From Eledone cirrhosa (taxonomy: Eukaryota > Mollusca > Cephalopoda > Octopoda > Eledonidae): a DNA stretch of 64,000 nt. The notes under the pieces were generated by a model. It was given only the letters and a program-made list of their open reading frames with translations. It ran no database searches and was not told where the DNA came from. The stretch lies in contig OZ024742.1 of the NCBI GenBank assembly GCA_964016885.1, forward strand, positions 4,722,457 to 4,786,456. Reading direction: 5' to 3'. Below are positions 42,201-57,200 of the stretch, one piece after another (the stretch's first letter is position 1; each line of letters begins with the position of its first letter). The position numbers and the translations under genes were made by a program.

Positions 42201-45200
42201 GTTTGATATCTCTGTAGTTAGACTACATATAGTAATGTGCTATAGTGGTTTGATATCTCTGTAGTTAGACTACATATAGTAATGTGCTATAGTGGTATGA
42301 TATCTCTGTAGTTAGACAACATATAGTAATGTGCTATAGTGGTTTGATATCTCTGTAGTTAGACAACATATAGTAATGTGCTATAGTGGTTTGATATCTC
42401 TGTAGTTAGACAACATATAGTAAAGTGCTATAGTGGTCTGATATCTCTGTAGTTAGACAACATATAGTAATGTGCTATAGTGGTATGATATCTCTGTAGT
42501 TAGACAAGATATAGTAATGTGCTATAGTGGTCTGATATCTCTGTAGTTAGACTACATATAATAATGTGCTAGAGTGGTTTGATATCTCTGTAGTTAGAAA
42601 ACATAAAGTAATGTGCTATAGTGGTTTGCTATCTCTCTGGTTAGACTACATATCCTAATGTGCTATAGTGGTCTTATATCTCTGTAGTTAGACAACATAT
42701 AGTAATGTGCTATATTGGTCTGATATCTCTGTAGTTAGACAACATATAGTGACGTGCTATAGTGGCCTGATATCTCTGTAGTTAGACTACATATAGTAAT
42801 GTGCTATAGTGGTTTGATATCTCTGTAGTTAGACTACATATAGTAATGTGCTATAGTCGTATGATATCTCTGTAGTTAGACTACATATAGTAATGTGCTA
42901 TAGTGGTTTGATATCTCTGTAGTTAGACTACATATAGTAATGTGCTATAGTGGTATGATATCGCTGTAGTTAGACTACATATAGTAATGTGCTATAGTGG
43001 TTTGATATCTCTATAGTTAGACTACATATAGTAATGTGCTATAGTGGTCTGATATCTCTGTAGTTAGACAACATATAGTAATGTGCTATAGTGGCCTTAT
43101 ATCTTTGTAGTTAGACAACATATAGTAATGTGCTATAGTTGTTTGATATCACTGTAGTTAGACTACATATAGTAATGTGCTATAGTGGTCTGATATCTCT
43201 GTAGTTAGACAACATATAGTAATGTGCTATAGTGGCCTGATAACTCTGTAGTTAGACAACATATAGTAATGTGCTATAGTTGTTTGATATCTCTGTAGTT
43301 AGACTACATATAGTAATGTGCTATAGTGGTTTGATATCTCTGTAGTTAGACTACATATAGTAATTTGCTATAGTGGTTTGATATCTCTGTAGTTAGACTA
43401 CATATAATAATGTGCTATACTGGTATGATATCTCTGTAGTTAGACAACATATAATAATGTGCTATAGTGGTTTGATATCTCTGTAGTTAGACAACATATA
43501 GTAATGTGCTATAGTGGCCTGATATCTCTGCAATTAGACAACATATAGTAATGTGCTATAGTGGTCTGTTATTTCTCTGTAGTTAGACAAAATATAGAAA
43601 TGTGCTATAGTGGTCTGATATCTCTGTAGTTAGACTACATATAATGATGTGCTAGAGTGGTTTGATATCTCTGTAGTTAGAAAACATAAAGTAATGTGCT
43701 ATAGTGGTTTGATATCTCTCTGGTTAGACTACATATCCTAATGTGCTATAGTGGTCTGATATCTCTGTAGTTAGACAACATATAGTAATGTGCTATAGTG
43801 GTCTGATATCTCTGTAGTTAGACAACATATAGTAATGTGCTATAGTGGCCTGATATCTCAGTAGTTAGACTACATATAGTAATGTGCTATAGTTGTTTGA
43901 TATCTCTGTAGTTAGACTAAATATAGTAATGTGCTATAGTGGTCTGATATCTCTGTAGTTAGACAACATATAGTAATGTGCTATAGTGGCCTGATATCTC
44001 TGTAGTTAGACAACATATAGTAATGTGCTATAGTTGTTTGATAGCTCTGTAGTTAGACTACATATAGTAATGTGCTATAGTGGTTGATATCTCTGTAGTT
44101 AGACTACATATAGTAATGAGGTATAGTGGTTTGATATCTCTGTAGTTAGACTACATATAGTAATGTGCTATAGTGGTATGATATCTCTGTAGTTAGACAA
44201 CATATAGTAATGTGCTATAGTGGTTTGATATCTCTGTAGTTAGACAACATATAGTAAAGTGTTATAGTGGCCTGATATCTCTGTAGTTAGACTACATATA
44301 GTAATGTGCTATAGTGGTCTGATATCTCTGTAGTTAGACAACATATAGTAATGTGCTATAGTGGTCTGATTTCTTTGTAGTTAGACAACATATAGTAATG
44401 TGGTATAGTGGCCTGATATCTCTGTACTTAGACTACATATAGTAATGTGCTATAGTGGTCTGACTTCTCTGTAGTTAGACTACATATAGTAATGTGCTAT
44501 AGTGGCCTGATATCTCTCTAGTTAGACTACATATAGTAATGTGCTATAGTGGCCTGATATCTCTGTAGTTAGACAACATATAGTAATGTGCTATAGTGGT
44601 TTGATATTTCTGTAGTTAGACAACATATAGTAATGTGCTATAATTGCCTGATATCTCTGCAATTAGACAACATATAGTAATGTGCTATAGTGGTCTGTTA
44701 TTTCTCTGTAGTTAGACAAAATATAGAAATGTGCTATAGTGGTCTGATATCTCTCTAGTTAGACTACATATAGTAATACGCTATAGTGGTTTGATATCTC
44801 TGTAGTTAGACTACATATAGTAATGTGCTATAGTGGTCTGATAGCTCTGTAGTTAGACAACATATAGTAATGTGCTATCGTGGTCTGATTTCTCTGTAGT
44901 TAGACAACATATAGCAATGTGGTATAGTGGCCTGATATCTCTGTAGTTAGACTACATACAGTAATGTGCTATAGTGGTCTGATTTCTCTGTAGTTAGACA
45001 ACATATAGTAATGTGCTATAGTGGCCTGATATGTCTGTAGTTAGACTACATATAGTAATGTGCTATAGTGGTCTGATATCCCTGTAGTTAGACAACATAT
45101 AGTAATGTGCTATAGTGGTTTGATATCTCTGTAGTTAGACTACATATAGTAATGTGCTATAGTGGTCTGATATCTCTGTAGTTAGACAACGTATAGTAAT

Positions 45201-48200
45201 GTGCTATAGTTGTTTGATATTTCTATAGTTAGACTACATATAATAATGTGCTATAGTGCTTTGATATCTCTGTAGTTAGACTACATATAGTAATGTGCTA
45301 TAGTGGTTTGATATCTCTGTAGTTAGACTACATATAGTAATCTGCTATAGTGGTATGATATCTCTGTAGTTAGACTACATATAGTAATGTGCTATAGTGG
45401 TATGATATCTCTGTAGTTAGACTACATATAGTAATGTGCTATAGTGGTTTGATATCTCTGTAGTTAGACTACATGTTGTGATGTGCTAGAGTGGATTGAT
45501 ATCTCTCTAGTTAGACTTCATATAGTAATGTGCTATAGAGGCCTGATATCTCTGTAATTAGACTACATATAGTAATCTGCTATAGTGGTCTGATATCTCT
45601 GTAGTTAGACTACATATAATAATGTGCTAGAGTGGTTTGATATCTCTGTAGTTAGACAACATATAGTAATGTGCTATAGTGGTATGATATCTCTGTAGTT
45701 AGACTACATATAGTAATGTGCTATAGTGGTATGATATCTCAGTAGTTAGACTACATATAGTAATGTGCTATAGTGGTTTGATATCTCTGTAGTTAGACTA
45801 CATATAGTAATGTGCTATAGTGGTATGATATCTCTGTAGTTAGACTACATGTAGTAATATGCTATAGTGGTTTGATATCTCTGTAGTTAGACTACATGTT
45901 GTAATGTGCTAGAGTGGTTTGATATCTCTCTAGTTAGACTACATATAGTAATGTGCTATAGTGGCCTGATATCTCTGTAGTTAGACTACATATAGTAATC
46001 TGCTATAGTGGTCTGATATCTCTGTAGTTAGACTACAGATAATAATGTGCTAGAGTGGTTTGATATCTCTCTGGTTAGACTACATATCCTAATGTGCTAT
46101 AGTGGTCTGATATCTCTGTAGTTAGACAACATATAGTAATGTGCTATAGTGGTCTGATATCTCTGTAGTTAGACAACATATAGTAACGTGCTATAGTGGC
46201 CTGATATCTCTGTAGTTAGACTACATATAGTAACGTGCTATAGTGGTTTGATATCTCTGTAGTTAGACTACATATAGTAATGTGCTATAGTTGTTTGATA
46301 TCTCTGCAGTTAGACTACATATCCTAATGTGCTATAGTGGTCTGATATCTCTGTAGTTAGACAACATATAGTAATGTGCTATAGTGGTCTGATATCTCTG
46401 TAGTTAGACAACATATAGTAACGTGCTATAGTGGCCTGATATCTCTGTAGTTAGACTACATATAGTAACGTGCTATAGTGGTTTGATATCTCTGTAGTTA
46501 GACTACATATAGTAATGTGCTATAGTTGTTTGATATCTCTGTAGTTAGACAACATATAGTAACGTGCTATAGTGGCCTGATATCTCTGTAGTTAGACTAC
46601 ATATAGTAACGTGCTATAGTGGTTTGATATCTCTGTAGTTAGACTACATATAGTAATGTGCTATAGTTGTTTGATATCTCTGCAGTTAGACTACATATAG
46701 TAATGTGCTATAGTGGTTTGATATCTCTGTAGTTAGACTACATATAGTAATGTGCTATAGTGGTTTGATATCTCTGTAGTTAGACAACATATAATAATGT
46801 GCTATAGTGGTTTGATATCTCTGTAGTTAGACAACATATAGTAATGTGCTATAGTGGTTTGATATCTCTGTAGTTAGACAACATATAGTAAAGTGCTATA
46901 GTGGCCTGATATCTCTGTAGTTAGACTACATATAGTAATGTGCTATAGTGGCCTGATATCTCTGCAATTAGACAACATATAGTAATGTGCTATAGTGGTC
47001 TGTTATTTCTCTGTAGTTAGACAAAATATAGAAATGTGCTATAGTGGTCTGATATCTCTCTAGTTACACTACATATAGTAATGTGCTATAGTGGTCTGAT
47101 ATCTCTGTAGTTAGAAAACATAAAGTAATGTGCTATAGTGGTTTGATATCTCTCTGGTTAGACTACATATCCTAATGTGCTATAGTGGTCTGATATCTCT
47201 GTAGTTAGACAACATATAGTAATGTGCTATAGTGGTCTGATATCTCTGTAGTTAGACAACATATAGTAATGTGCTATAGTGGCCTGATATCTCAGTAGTT
47301 AGACTACATATAGTAATGTGCTATAGTTGTTTGATATCTCTGTAGTTAGACTAAATATAGTAATGTGCTATAGTGGTCTGATATCTCTGTAGTTAGACAA
47401 CATATAGTAATGTGCTATAGTGGCCTGATATCTCTGTAGTTAGACAACATATAGTAATGTGCTATAGTTGTTTGATATCTCTGTAGTTAGACTACATATA
47501 GTAATGTGCTATAGTGGTTGATATCTCTGTAGTTAGACTACATATAGTAATGTGCTATAGTGGTATGATATCTCTGTAGTTAGACAACATATAGTAATGT
47601 GCTATAGTGGTTTGATATCTCTGTAGTTAGACAACATATAGTAAAGTGCTATAGTGGCCTGATATCTCTGTAGTTAGACTACATATAGTAATGTGCTATA
47701 GTGGTCTGATATCTCTGTAGTTAGACAACATATAGTAACGTGCTATAGTGGTCTGATTTCTTTGTAGTTAGACAACATATAGTAATGTGCTATAGTGGCC
47801 TGATATCTCTGTAGTTAGACTACATATAGTAATGTGCTATAGTGGTCTGACTTCTCTGTAGTTAGACTACATATAGTAATGTGCTATAGTGGTTTGATAT
47901 TTCTGTAGTTAGACAACATATAGTAATGTGCTATAATTGCCTGATATCTCTGCAATTAGACAACATATAGTAATGTGCTATAGTGGTCTGTTATTTCTCT
48001 GTAGTTAGACAAAATATAGAAATGTGCTATAGTGGTCTGATATCTCTCTAGTTAGACTACATATAGTATTACGCTATAGTGGTTTGATATCTCTGTAGTT
48101 AGACAACATATAGTAATGTGCTATAGTGGTTTGATATCTATGTAGTTAGACTACATATAGTAATGTGCTATAGTGGTATGATATCTCTGTAGTTAGACAA

Positions 48201-51200
48201 CATATAGTAATGTGCTATAGTGGTTTGATATCTCTGTAGTTAGACTACATATAATAATGTGCTGTACTGGTATGATATCTCTGTAGTTAGACAACATATA
48301 ATAATGTGCTATAGTGGTTTGATATCTCTGTAGTTAGACAACATATAGTAATGTGCTATAGTGGCCTGATATCTCTGCAATTAGACAACATATAGTAATG
48401 TGCTATAGTGGTCTGTTATTTCTCTGTAGTTAGACAAAATATAGAAATGTGCTATAGTGGTCTGATATCTCTCTAGTTAGACTACATATAGTAATGTGCT
48501 ATAGTGGTCTGATATCTCTGTAGTTAGAAAACATAAAGTAATGTGCTATAGTGGTTTGATATCTCTCTGGTTAGACTACATATCCTAATGTGCTATAGTG
48601 GTCTGATATCTCTGTAGTTAGACAACATATAGTAATGTGCTATAGTGGTCTGATATCTCTGTAGTTAGACAACATATAGTAATGTGCTATAGTGGCCTGA
48701 TATCTCAGTAGTTAGACTACATATAGTAATGTGCTATAGTTGTTTGATATCTCTGTAGTTAGACTACATATAGTAATGTGCTATAGTGGTTGATATCTCT
48801 GTAGTTAGACTACATATAGTAATGTGCTATAGTGGTATGATATCTCTGTAGTTAGACAACATATAGTAATGTGCTATAGTGGTTTGATATCTCCGTAGTT
48901 AGACAACATATAGTAAAGTGCTATAGTGGCCTGATATCTCTGTAGTTAGACTACATATAGTAATGTGCTATAGTGGTCTGATATCTCTGTAGTTAGACAA
49001 CATATAGTAATGTGCTATAGTGGTCTGATTTCTTTGTAGTTAGACAACATATAGTAATGTGCTATAGTGGCCTGATATCTCTGTAGTTAGACTACATATA
49101 GTAATGTGCTATAGTGGTCTGACTTCTCTGTAGTTAGACTACATATAGTAATGTGCTATAGTGGTTTGATATTTCTGTAGTTAGACAACATATAGTAATG
49201 TGCTATAATTGCCTGATATCTCTGCAATTAGACAACATATAGTAATGTGCTATAGTGGTCTGTTATTTCTCTGTAGTTAGACAAAATATAGAAATGTGCT
49301 ATAGTGGTCTGATATCTCTCTAGTTAGACTACATATAGTATTACGCTATAGTGGTTTGATATCTCTGTAGTTAGACAACATATAGTAATGTGCTATAGTG
49401 GTTTGATATCTCTGTAGTTAGACTACATATAGTAATGTGCTATAGTGGTATGATATCTCTGTAGTTAGACAACATATAGTAATGTGCTATAGTGGTTTGA
49501 TATCTCTGTAGTTAGACAACATATAGTAATGTGCTGTAGTGGCCTGATATCTATGTAGTTAGACTACATATAGTAATGTGCTATAGTGGTCTGATAGCTC
49601 TGTAGTTAGACAACATATAGTAATGTGCTATAGTGGTCTGATTTCTCTGTAGTTAGACAACATATAGCAATGTGGTATAGTGGCCTGATATCTCTGTAGT
49701 TAGACTACATACAGTAATGTGCTATAGTGGTCTGATTTCTCTGTAGTTAGATAACATATAGTAATGTGCTATAGTGGCCTGATATGTCTGTAGTTAGACT
49801 ACATATAGTAATGTGCTATAGTGGTCTGATATCTCTGTAGTTAGACAACATACAGTAATGTGCTATAGTGGTCTGATTTCTCTGTAGTTAGACAACATAT
49901 AGTATTGTGCTATAGTGGCCTGATATGTCTGTAGTTAGACTACATATAGTAATGTGCTATAGTGGTCTGATATCTCTGTAGTTAGACAACATATAGTAAT
50001 GTGCTATAGTGGTTTGATATCTCTGTAGTTAGACAACATATAGTAATGTGCTATAGTGGCCTGATATCTCTGTAGTTAGACTACATATAGTAATGTGCTA
50101 TAGTGGTCTGATATGTCTGTAGTTAGACAACATATAGTAATGTGCTATAGTTGTTTGATATTTCTATAGTTAGACTACATATAGTAATGTGCTATAGTGG
50201 TTTGATATCTCTGTAGTTAGACTACATATAGTAATGTGCTATAGTGGTATGATATCTCTGTAGTTAGACTACATATAGTAATGTGCTATAGTGATTTGAT
50301 ATCTCTGTAGTTAGACTACATATAGTAATGTGCTATAGTGGTATGATATCTCTGTAGTTAGACTACATGTAGTAATATGCTATAGTGGTTTGATATCTCT
50401 GTAGTTAGACTACATGTTGTAATGTGCTAGAGTGGTTTGATATCTCTCTAGTTAGACTACATATAGTAATGTGGTATAGTGGCCTGATATCTCTGTAGTT
50501 AGACTACATATAGTAATCTGCTATAGTGGTCTGATATCTCTGTAGTTAGACTACAGATAATAATGTGCTAGAGTGGTTTGATATCTCTGTAGTTAGACAA
50601 CATATAGTAATGTGCTATAGTAGTATGATATCTCTGTAGTTAGACTACATATAGTAATGTGCTATAGTGGTTTGATATCTCTCTGGTTAGACTACATATC
50701 CTAATGTGCTATAGTGGTCTGATATCTCTGTAGTTAGACAACATATAGTAATGTATTATAGTGGTCTGATATCTCTGTAGTTAGACAACATATAGTAACG
50801 TGCTATAGTGGCCTGATATCTCTGTAGTTAGACTACATATAGTAACGTGCTATAGTGGTTTGATATCTCTGTAGTTAGACTACATATAGTAATGTGCTCT
50901 AGTGGTATGATATCTCTGTAGTTAGACTACATATAGTAATGTGCTATAGTGGTTTGATATCTCTGTAGTTAGACTACATATAGTAATGTACTATAGTGGT
51001 ATGATATCTCAGTAGTTAGACTACATATAGTAATGTGCTATAGTGGTTTGATATCTCTGTAGTTAGACTACATATAGTAATGTGCTAGAGTGGTTTGATA
51101 TCTCTGTAGTTAGACAACATATAGTAATGTGCTATAGTGGTCTGATATCTCTGTAGTTAGCCTACATATAATAATGTGCTATAGTGGTTTGATATCTCTC

Positions 51201-54200
51201 TGGTTAGACTACATATCCTAATGTGCTATAGTGGTCTGATATCTCTGTAGTTAGACAACATATAGCAATGTGGTATAGTGGCCTGATATCTCTGTAGTTA
51301 GACTACATACAGTAATGTGCTATAGTGGTCTGATTTCTCTGTAGTTAGACAACATATAGTAATGTGCTATAGTGGCCTGATATGTCTGTAGTTAGACTAC
51401 ATATAGTAATGTGCTATAGTGGTCTGATATCTCTGTAGTTAGACAACATATAGTAATGTGCTATAGTGGTTTGATATCTCTGTAGTTAGACAACATATAG
51501 TAATGTGCTATAGTGGCCTGATATCTCTGTAGTTAGACTACATATAGTAATGTGCTATAGTGGTCTGATATCTCTGTAGTTAGACAACATATAGTAATGT
51601 GCTATAGTTGTTTGATATTTCTATAGTTAGACTACATATAGTAATGTGCTATAGTGGTTTCATATCTCTGTAGTTAGACTACATATAGTAATGTGCTATA
51701 GTGGTTTGATATCTCTGTAGTTAGACTACATATAGTAATGTGCTATAGTGGTATGATATCTCTGTAGTTAGACTACATATAGTAATGTGCTATAGTGGTT
51801 TGATATCTCTGTAGTTAGACTACATATAGTAATGTGCTATAGTGGTATGATATCTCTGTAGTTAGACTACATATAATGATGTGCTAGAGTGGTTTGCTAT
51901 CTCTGTAGTTAGAAAACATAAAGTAATGTGCTATAGTGGTTTGATATCTCTCTGGTTAGACTACATATCCTAAGGTGCAATAGTGGTCTGATATCTCTGT
52001 AGTTAGACAACATATAGTAATGTGCTATAGTGGTCTGATATCTCTGTAGTTAGACAACATATAGTAATGTGCTATAGTGGCCTGATATCTCAGTAGTTAG
52101 ACTACATATAGTAATGTGCTATAGTTGTTTGATATCTCTGTAGTTAGACTAAATATAGTAATGTGCTATAGTGGTCTGATATCTCTGTAGTTAGACAACA
52201 TATAGTAATGTGCTATAGTGGCCTGATACCTCTGTAGTTAGACAACATATAGTAATGTGCTATAGTTGTTTGATATCTCTGTAGTTAGACTACATATAGT
52301 AATGTGCTATAGTGGTTGATATCTCTGTAGTTAGACTACATATAGTAATGAGGTATAGTGGTTTGATATCTCTGTAGTTAGACTACATATAGTAATGTGC
52401 TATAGTGGTATGATATCTCTGTAGTTAGACAACATATAGTAATGTGCTATAGTGGTTTGATATCTCTGTAGTTAGACAGCATATAGTAAAGTGTTATAGT
52501 GGCCTGATATCTCTGTAGTTAGACTACATATAGTAATGTGCTATAGTGGTCTGATATCTCTGTAGTTAGACAACATATAGTAATGTGCTATAGTGGTCTG
52601 ATTTCTTTGTAGTTAGACAACATATAGTAATGTGCTATAGTGGCCTGATATCTCTGTAGTTAGACTACATATAGTAATGTGCTATAGTGGTCTGACTTCT
52701 CTGTAGTTAGTCTACATATAGTAATGTGCTATAGTGGCCTGATATCTCTCTAGTTAGACTACATATAGTAATGTGCTATAGTGGCCTGATATCTCTGTAG
52801 TTAGACAACATATAGTAATGTGCTATAGTGGTTTGATATTTCTGTAGTTAGACAACATATAGTAATGTGCTATAGTGGCCTGATATGTCTGTAGTTAGAC
52901 TACATATAGTAATGTGCTATAGTGGTCTGATATCTCTGTAGTTAGACTACATATAGTAATACGCTATAGTGGTTTGATATCTCTGTAGTTAGACTACATA
53001 TAGTAGTGTGCTATAGTGGTCTGATATCTCTGTAGTTAGACAACATATAGTAATGTGCTATAGTGGTCTGATATCTCTCTAGTTAGACTACATATAGTAA
53101 TACGCTATAGTGGTTTGATATCTCTGTAGTTAGACTACATATAGTAGTGTGCTATAGTGGTCTGATAGCTCTGTAGTTAGACAACATATAGTAATGTGCT
53201 ATAGTGGTCTGATTTCTCTGTAGTTAGACAACATATAGCAATGTGGTATAGTGGCCTGATATCTCTGTAGTTAGACTACATACAGTAATGTGCTATAGTG
53301 GTCTGATTTCTCTGTAGTTAGACAACATATAGTAATGTGCTATAGTGGCCTGATATGTCTGTAGTTAGACTACATATAGTAATGTGCTATAGTGGTCTGA
53401 TATCTCTGTAGTTAGACAACATATAGTAATGTGCTATAGTGGTTTGATATCTCTGTAGTTAGACAACATATAGTAATGTGCTATAGTGGCCTGATATCTC
53501 TGTAGTTAGACTACATATAGTAATGTGCTATAGTGGTCTGATATCCCTGTAGTTAGACAACATATAGTAATGTGCTATAGTTGTTTGATATTTCTATAGT
53601 TAGACTACATATAGTAATGTGCTATATTGGTTTGATATCTCTGTAGTTAGACTACATATAGTAATGTGCTATAGTGGTTTGATATCTCTGTAGTTAGACT
53701 ACATATAGTAATGTGCTATAGTGGTATGATATCTCTGAGGTTAGACTACATATAGTAATGTGCTATAGTGGTTTGATATCTCTGTAGTTAGACTACATAT
53801 AGTAATGTGCTATAGTGGTATGATATCTCTGTAGTTAGACTACATATAGTAATGTGCTATAGTGGTTTGATATCTCTGTAGTTAGACTACATGTTGTAAT
53901 GTGCTAGAGTGGTTTGATATCTCTCTAGTTAGACTACATATAGTAATGTGCTATAGTGGCCTGATATCTCTGTAGTTAGACTACATATAGTAATCTGCTA
54001 TATTGGTCTGATATCTCTGTTGTTAGACAACATATAGTGACGTGCTATAGTGGCCTGATATCTCTGTAGTTAGACTACATATAGTAATGTGCTATAGTGG
54101 TTTGATATCTCTGTAGTTAGACTACATATAGTAATGTGCTATAGTGGTATGATATCTCTGTAGTTAGACTACATATAGTAATGTGCTATAGTGGTTTGAT

Positions 54201-57200
54201 ATCTCTGTAGTTAGACTACATATAGTAATGTGCTATAGTGGTATGATATCTCTGTAGTTAGACTACATATAATGATGTGCTAGAGTGGTTTGCTATCTCT
54301 GTAGTTAGAAAACATAAAGTAATGTGCTATAGTGGTTTGATATCTCTCTGGTTAGACTACATATCCTAAGGTGCAATAGTGGTCTGATATCTCTGTAGTT
54401 AGACAACATATAGTAATGTGCTATAGTGGTCTGATATCTCTGTAGTTAGACAACATATAGTAATGTGCTATAGTGGCCTGATATCTCAGTAGTTAGACTA
54501 CATATAGTAATGTGCTATAGTTGTTTGATATCTCTGTAGTTAGACTAAATATAGTAATGTGCTATAGTGGTCTGATATCTCTGTAGTTAGACAACATATA
54601 GTAATGTGCTATAGTGGCCTGATACCTCTGTAGTTAGACAACATATAGTAAAGTGCTATAGTTGTTTGATATCTCTGTAGTTAGACTACATATAGTAATG
54701 TGCTATAGTGGTTGATATCTCTGTAGTTAGACTACATATAGTAATGAGGTATAGTGGTTTGATATCTCTGTAGTTAGACTACATATAGTAATGTGCTATA
54801 GTGGTATGATATCTCTGTAGTTAGACAACATATAGTAATGTGCTATAGTGGTTTGATATCTCTGTAGTTAGACAGCATATAGTAAAGTGTTATAGTGGCC
54901 TGATATCTCTGTAGTTAGACTACATATAGTAATGTGCTATAGTGGTCTGATATCTCTGTAGTTAGACAACATATAGTAATGTGCTATAGTGGTCTGATTT
55001 CTTTGTAGTTAGACAACATATAGTAATGTGCTATAGTGGCCTGATATCTCTGTAGTTAGACTACATATAGTAATGTGCTATAGTGGTCTGACTTCTCTGT
55101 AGTTAGACTACATATAGTAATGTGCTATAGTGGCCTGATATCTCTCTAGTTAGACTACATATAGTAATGTGCTATAGTGGCCTGATATCTCTGTAGTTAG
55201 ACAACATATAGTAATGTGCTATAGTGGTTTGATGTTTCTGTAGTTAGACAACATATAGTAATGTGCTATAGTGGCCTGATATGTCTGTAGTTAGACTACA
55301 TATAGTAATGTGCTATAGTGGTCTGATATCTCTGTAGTTAGACTACATATAGTAATACGCTATAGTGGTTTGATATCTCTGTAGTTAGACTACATATAGT
55401 AGTGTGCTATAGTGGTCTGATATCTCTGTAGTTAGACAACATATAGTAATGTGCTATAGTGGTCTGATATCTCTCTAGTTAGACTACATATAGTAATACG
55501 CTATAGTGGTTTGATATCTCTGTAGTTAGACTACATATAGTAGTGTGCTATAGTGGTCTGATAGCTCTGTAGTTAGACAACATATAGTAATGTGCTATAG
55601 TGGTCTGATTTCTCTGTAGTTAGACAACATATAGCAATGTGGTATAGTGGCCTGATATCTCTGTAGTTAGACTACATACAGTAATGTGCTATAGTGGTCT
55701 GATTTCTCTGTAGTTAGACAACATATAGTAATGTGCTATAGTGGCCTGATATGTCTGTAGTTAGACTACATATAGTAATGTGCTATAGTGGTCTGATATC
55801 TCTGTAGTTAGACAACATATAGTAATGTGCTATAGTGGTTTGATATCTCTGTAGTTAGACAACATATAGTAATGTGCTATAGTGGCCTGATATCTCTGTA
55901 GTTAGACTACATATAGTAATGTGCTATAGTTGTTTGATATTTCTATAGTTAGACTACATATAGTAATGTGCTATATTGGTTTGATATCTCTGTAGTTAGA
56001 CTACATATAGTAATGTGCTATAGTGGTTTGATATCTCTGTAGTTAGACTACATATAGTAATGTGCTATAGTGGTATGATATCTCTGAGGTTAGACTACAT
56101 ATAGTAATGTGCTATAGTGGTTTGATATCTCTGTAGTTAGACTACATATAGTAATGTGCTATAGTGGTATGATATCTCTGTAGTTAGACTACATATAGTA
56201 ATGTGCTATAGTGGTTTGATATCTCTGTAGTTAGACTACATGTTGTAATGTGCTAGAGTGGTTTGATATCTCTCTAGTTAGACTACATATAGTAATGTGC
56301 TATAGTGGCCTGATATCTCTGTAGTTAGACTACATATAGTAATCTGCTATATTGGTCTGATATCTCTGTTGTTAGACAACATATAGTGACGTGCTATAGT
56401 GGCCTGATATCTCTGTAGTTAGACTACATATAGTAATGTGCTATAGTGGTTTGATATCTCTGTAGTTAGACTACATATAGTAATGTGCTATAGTCGTATG
56501 ATATCTATGTAGTTAGACTACATATAGTAATGTGCTATAGTGGTTTGATATCTCTGTAGTTAGACTACATATAGTAACGTGCTATAGTGGTATGATATCG
56601 CTGTAGTTAGACTACATATAGTAATGTGCTATAGTGGTTTGATATTTCTGTAGTAAGACTACATATAGTAATGTGCTAGAGTGGTTTGATATCTCTGTAG
56701 TTAGACAACATATAGTAATGTGCTATAGTGGTCTGATATCTCTGTAGTTAGACTACATATAATGATGTGCTAGAGTGTTTTGATATCTCTGTAGTTAGAA
56801 AACATAAAGTAATGTGCTATAGTGGTTTGATATCTCTCTGGTTAGACTGCATATGCTAATGTGCTATAGTGGTCTGATATCTCTGTAGTTAGACAACATA
56901 TAGTAATGTGCTATAGTGGTCTGATATCTCTGTAGTTAGACAACATATATTAATGTGCAATAGTGGCCTGATATCTCAGTAGTTAGACTACATATAGTAA
57001 TGTGCTATAGTTGTTTGATATCTCTATAGTTATACTACATATAGTAATGTGCTATAGTGGTCTGATATCTCTGTAGTTAGACAACATATAGTAATGTGCT
57101 ATAGTGGCCTTATATCTTTGTAGTTAGACAACATATAGTAATGTGCTATAGTTGTTTGATATCACTGTAGTTAGACTACATATAGTAATGTGCTATAGTG

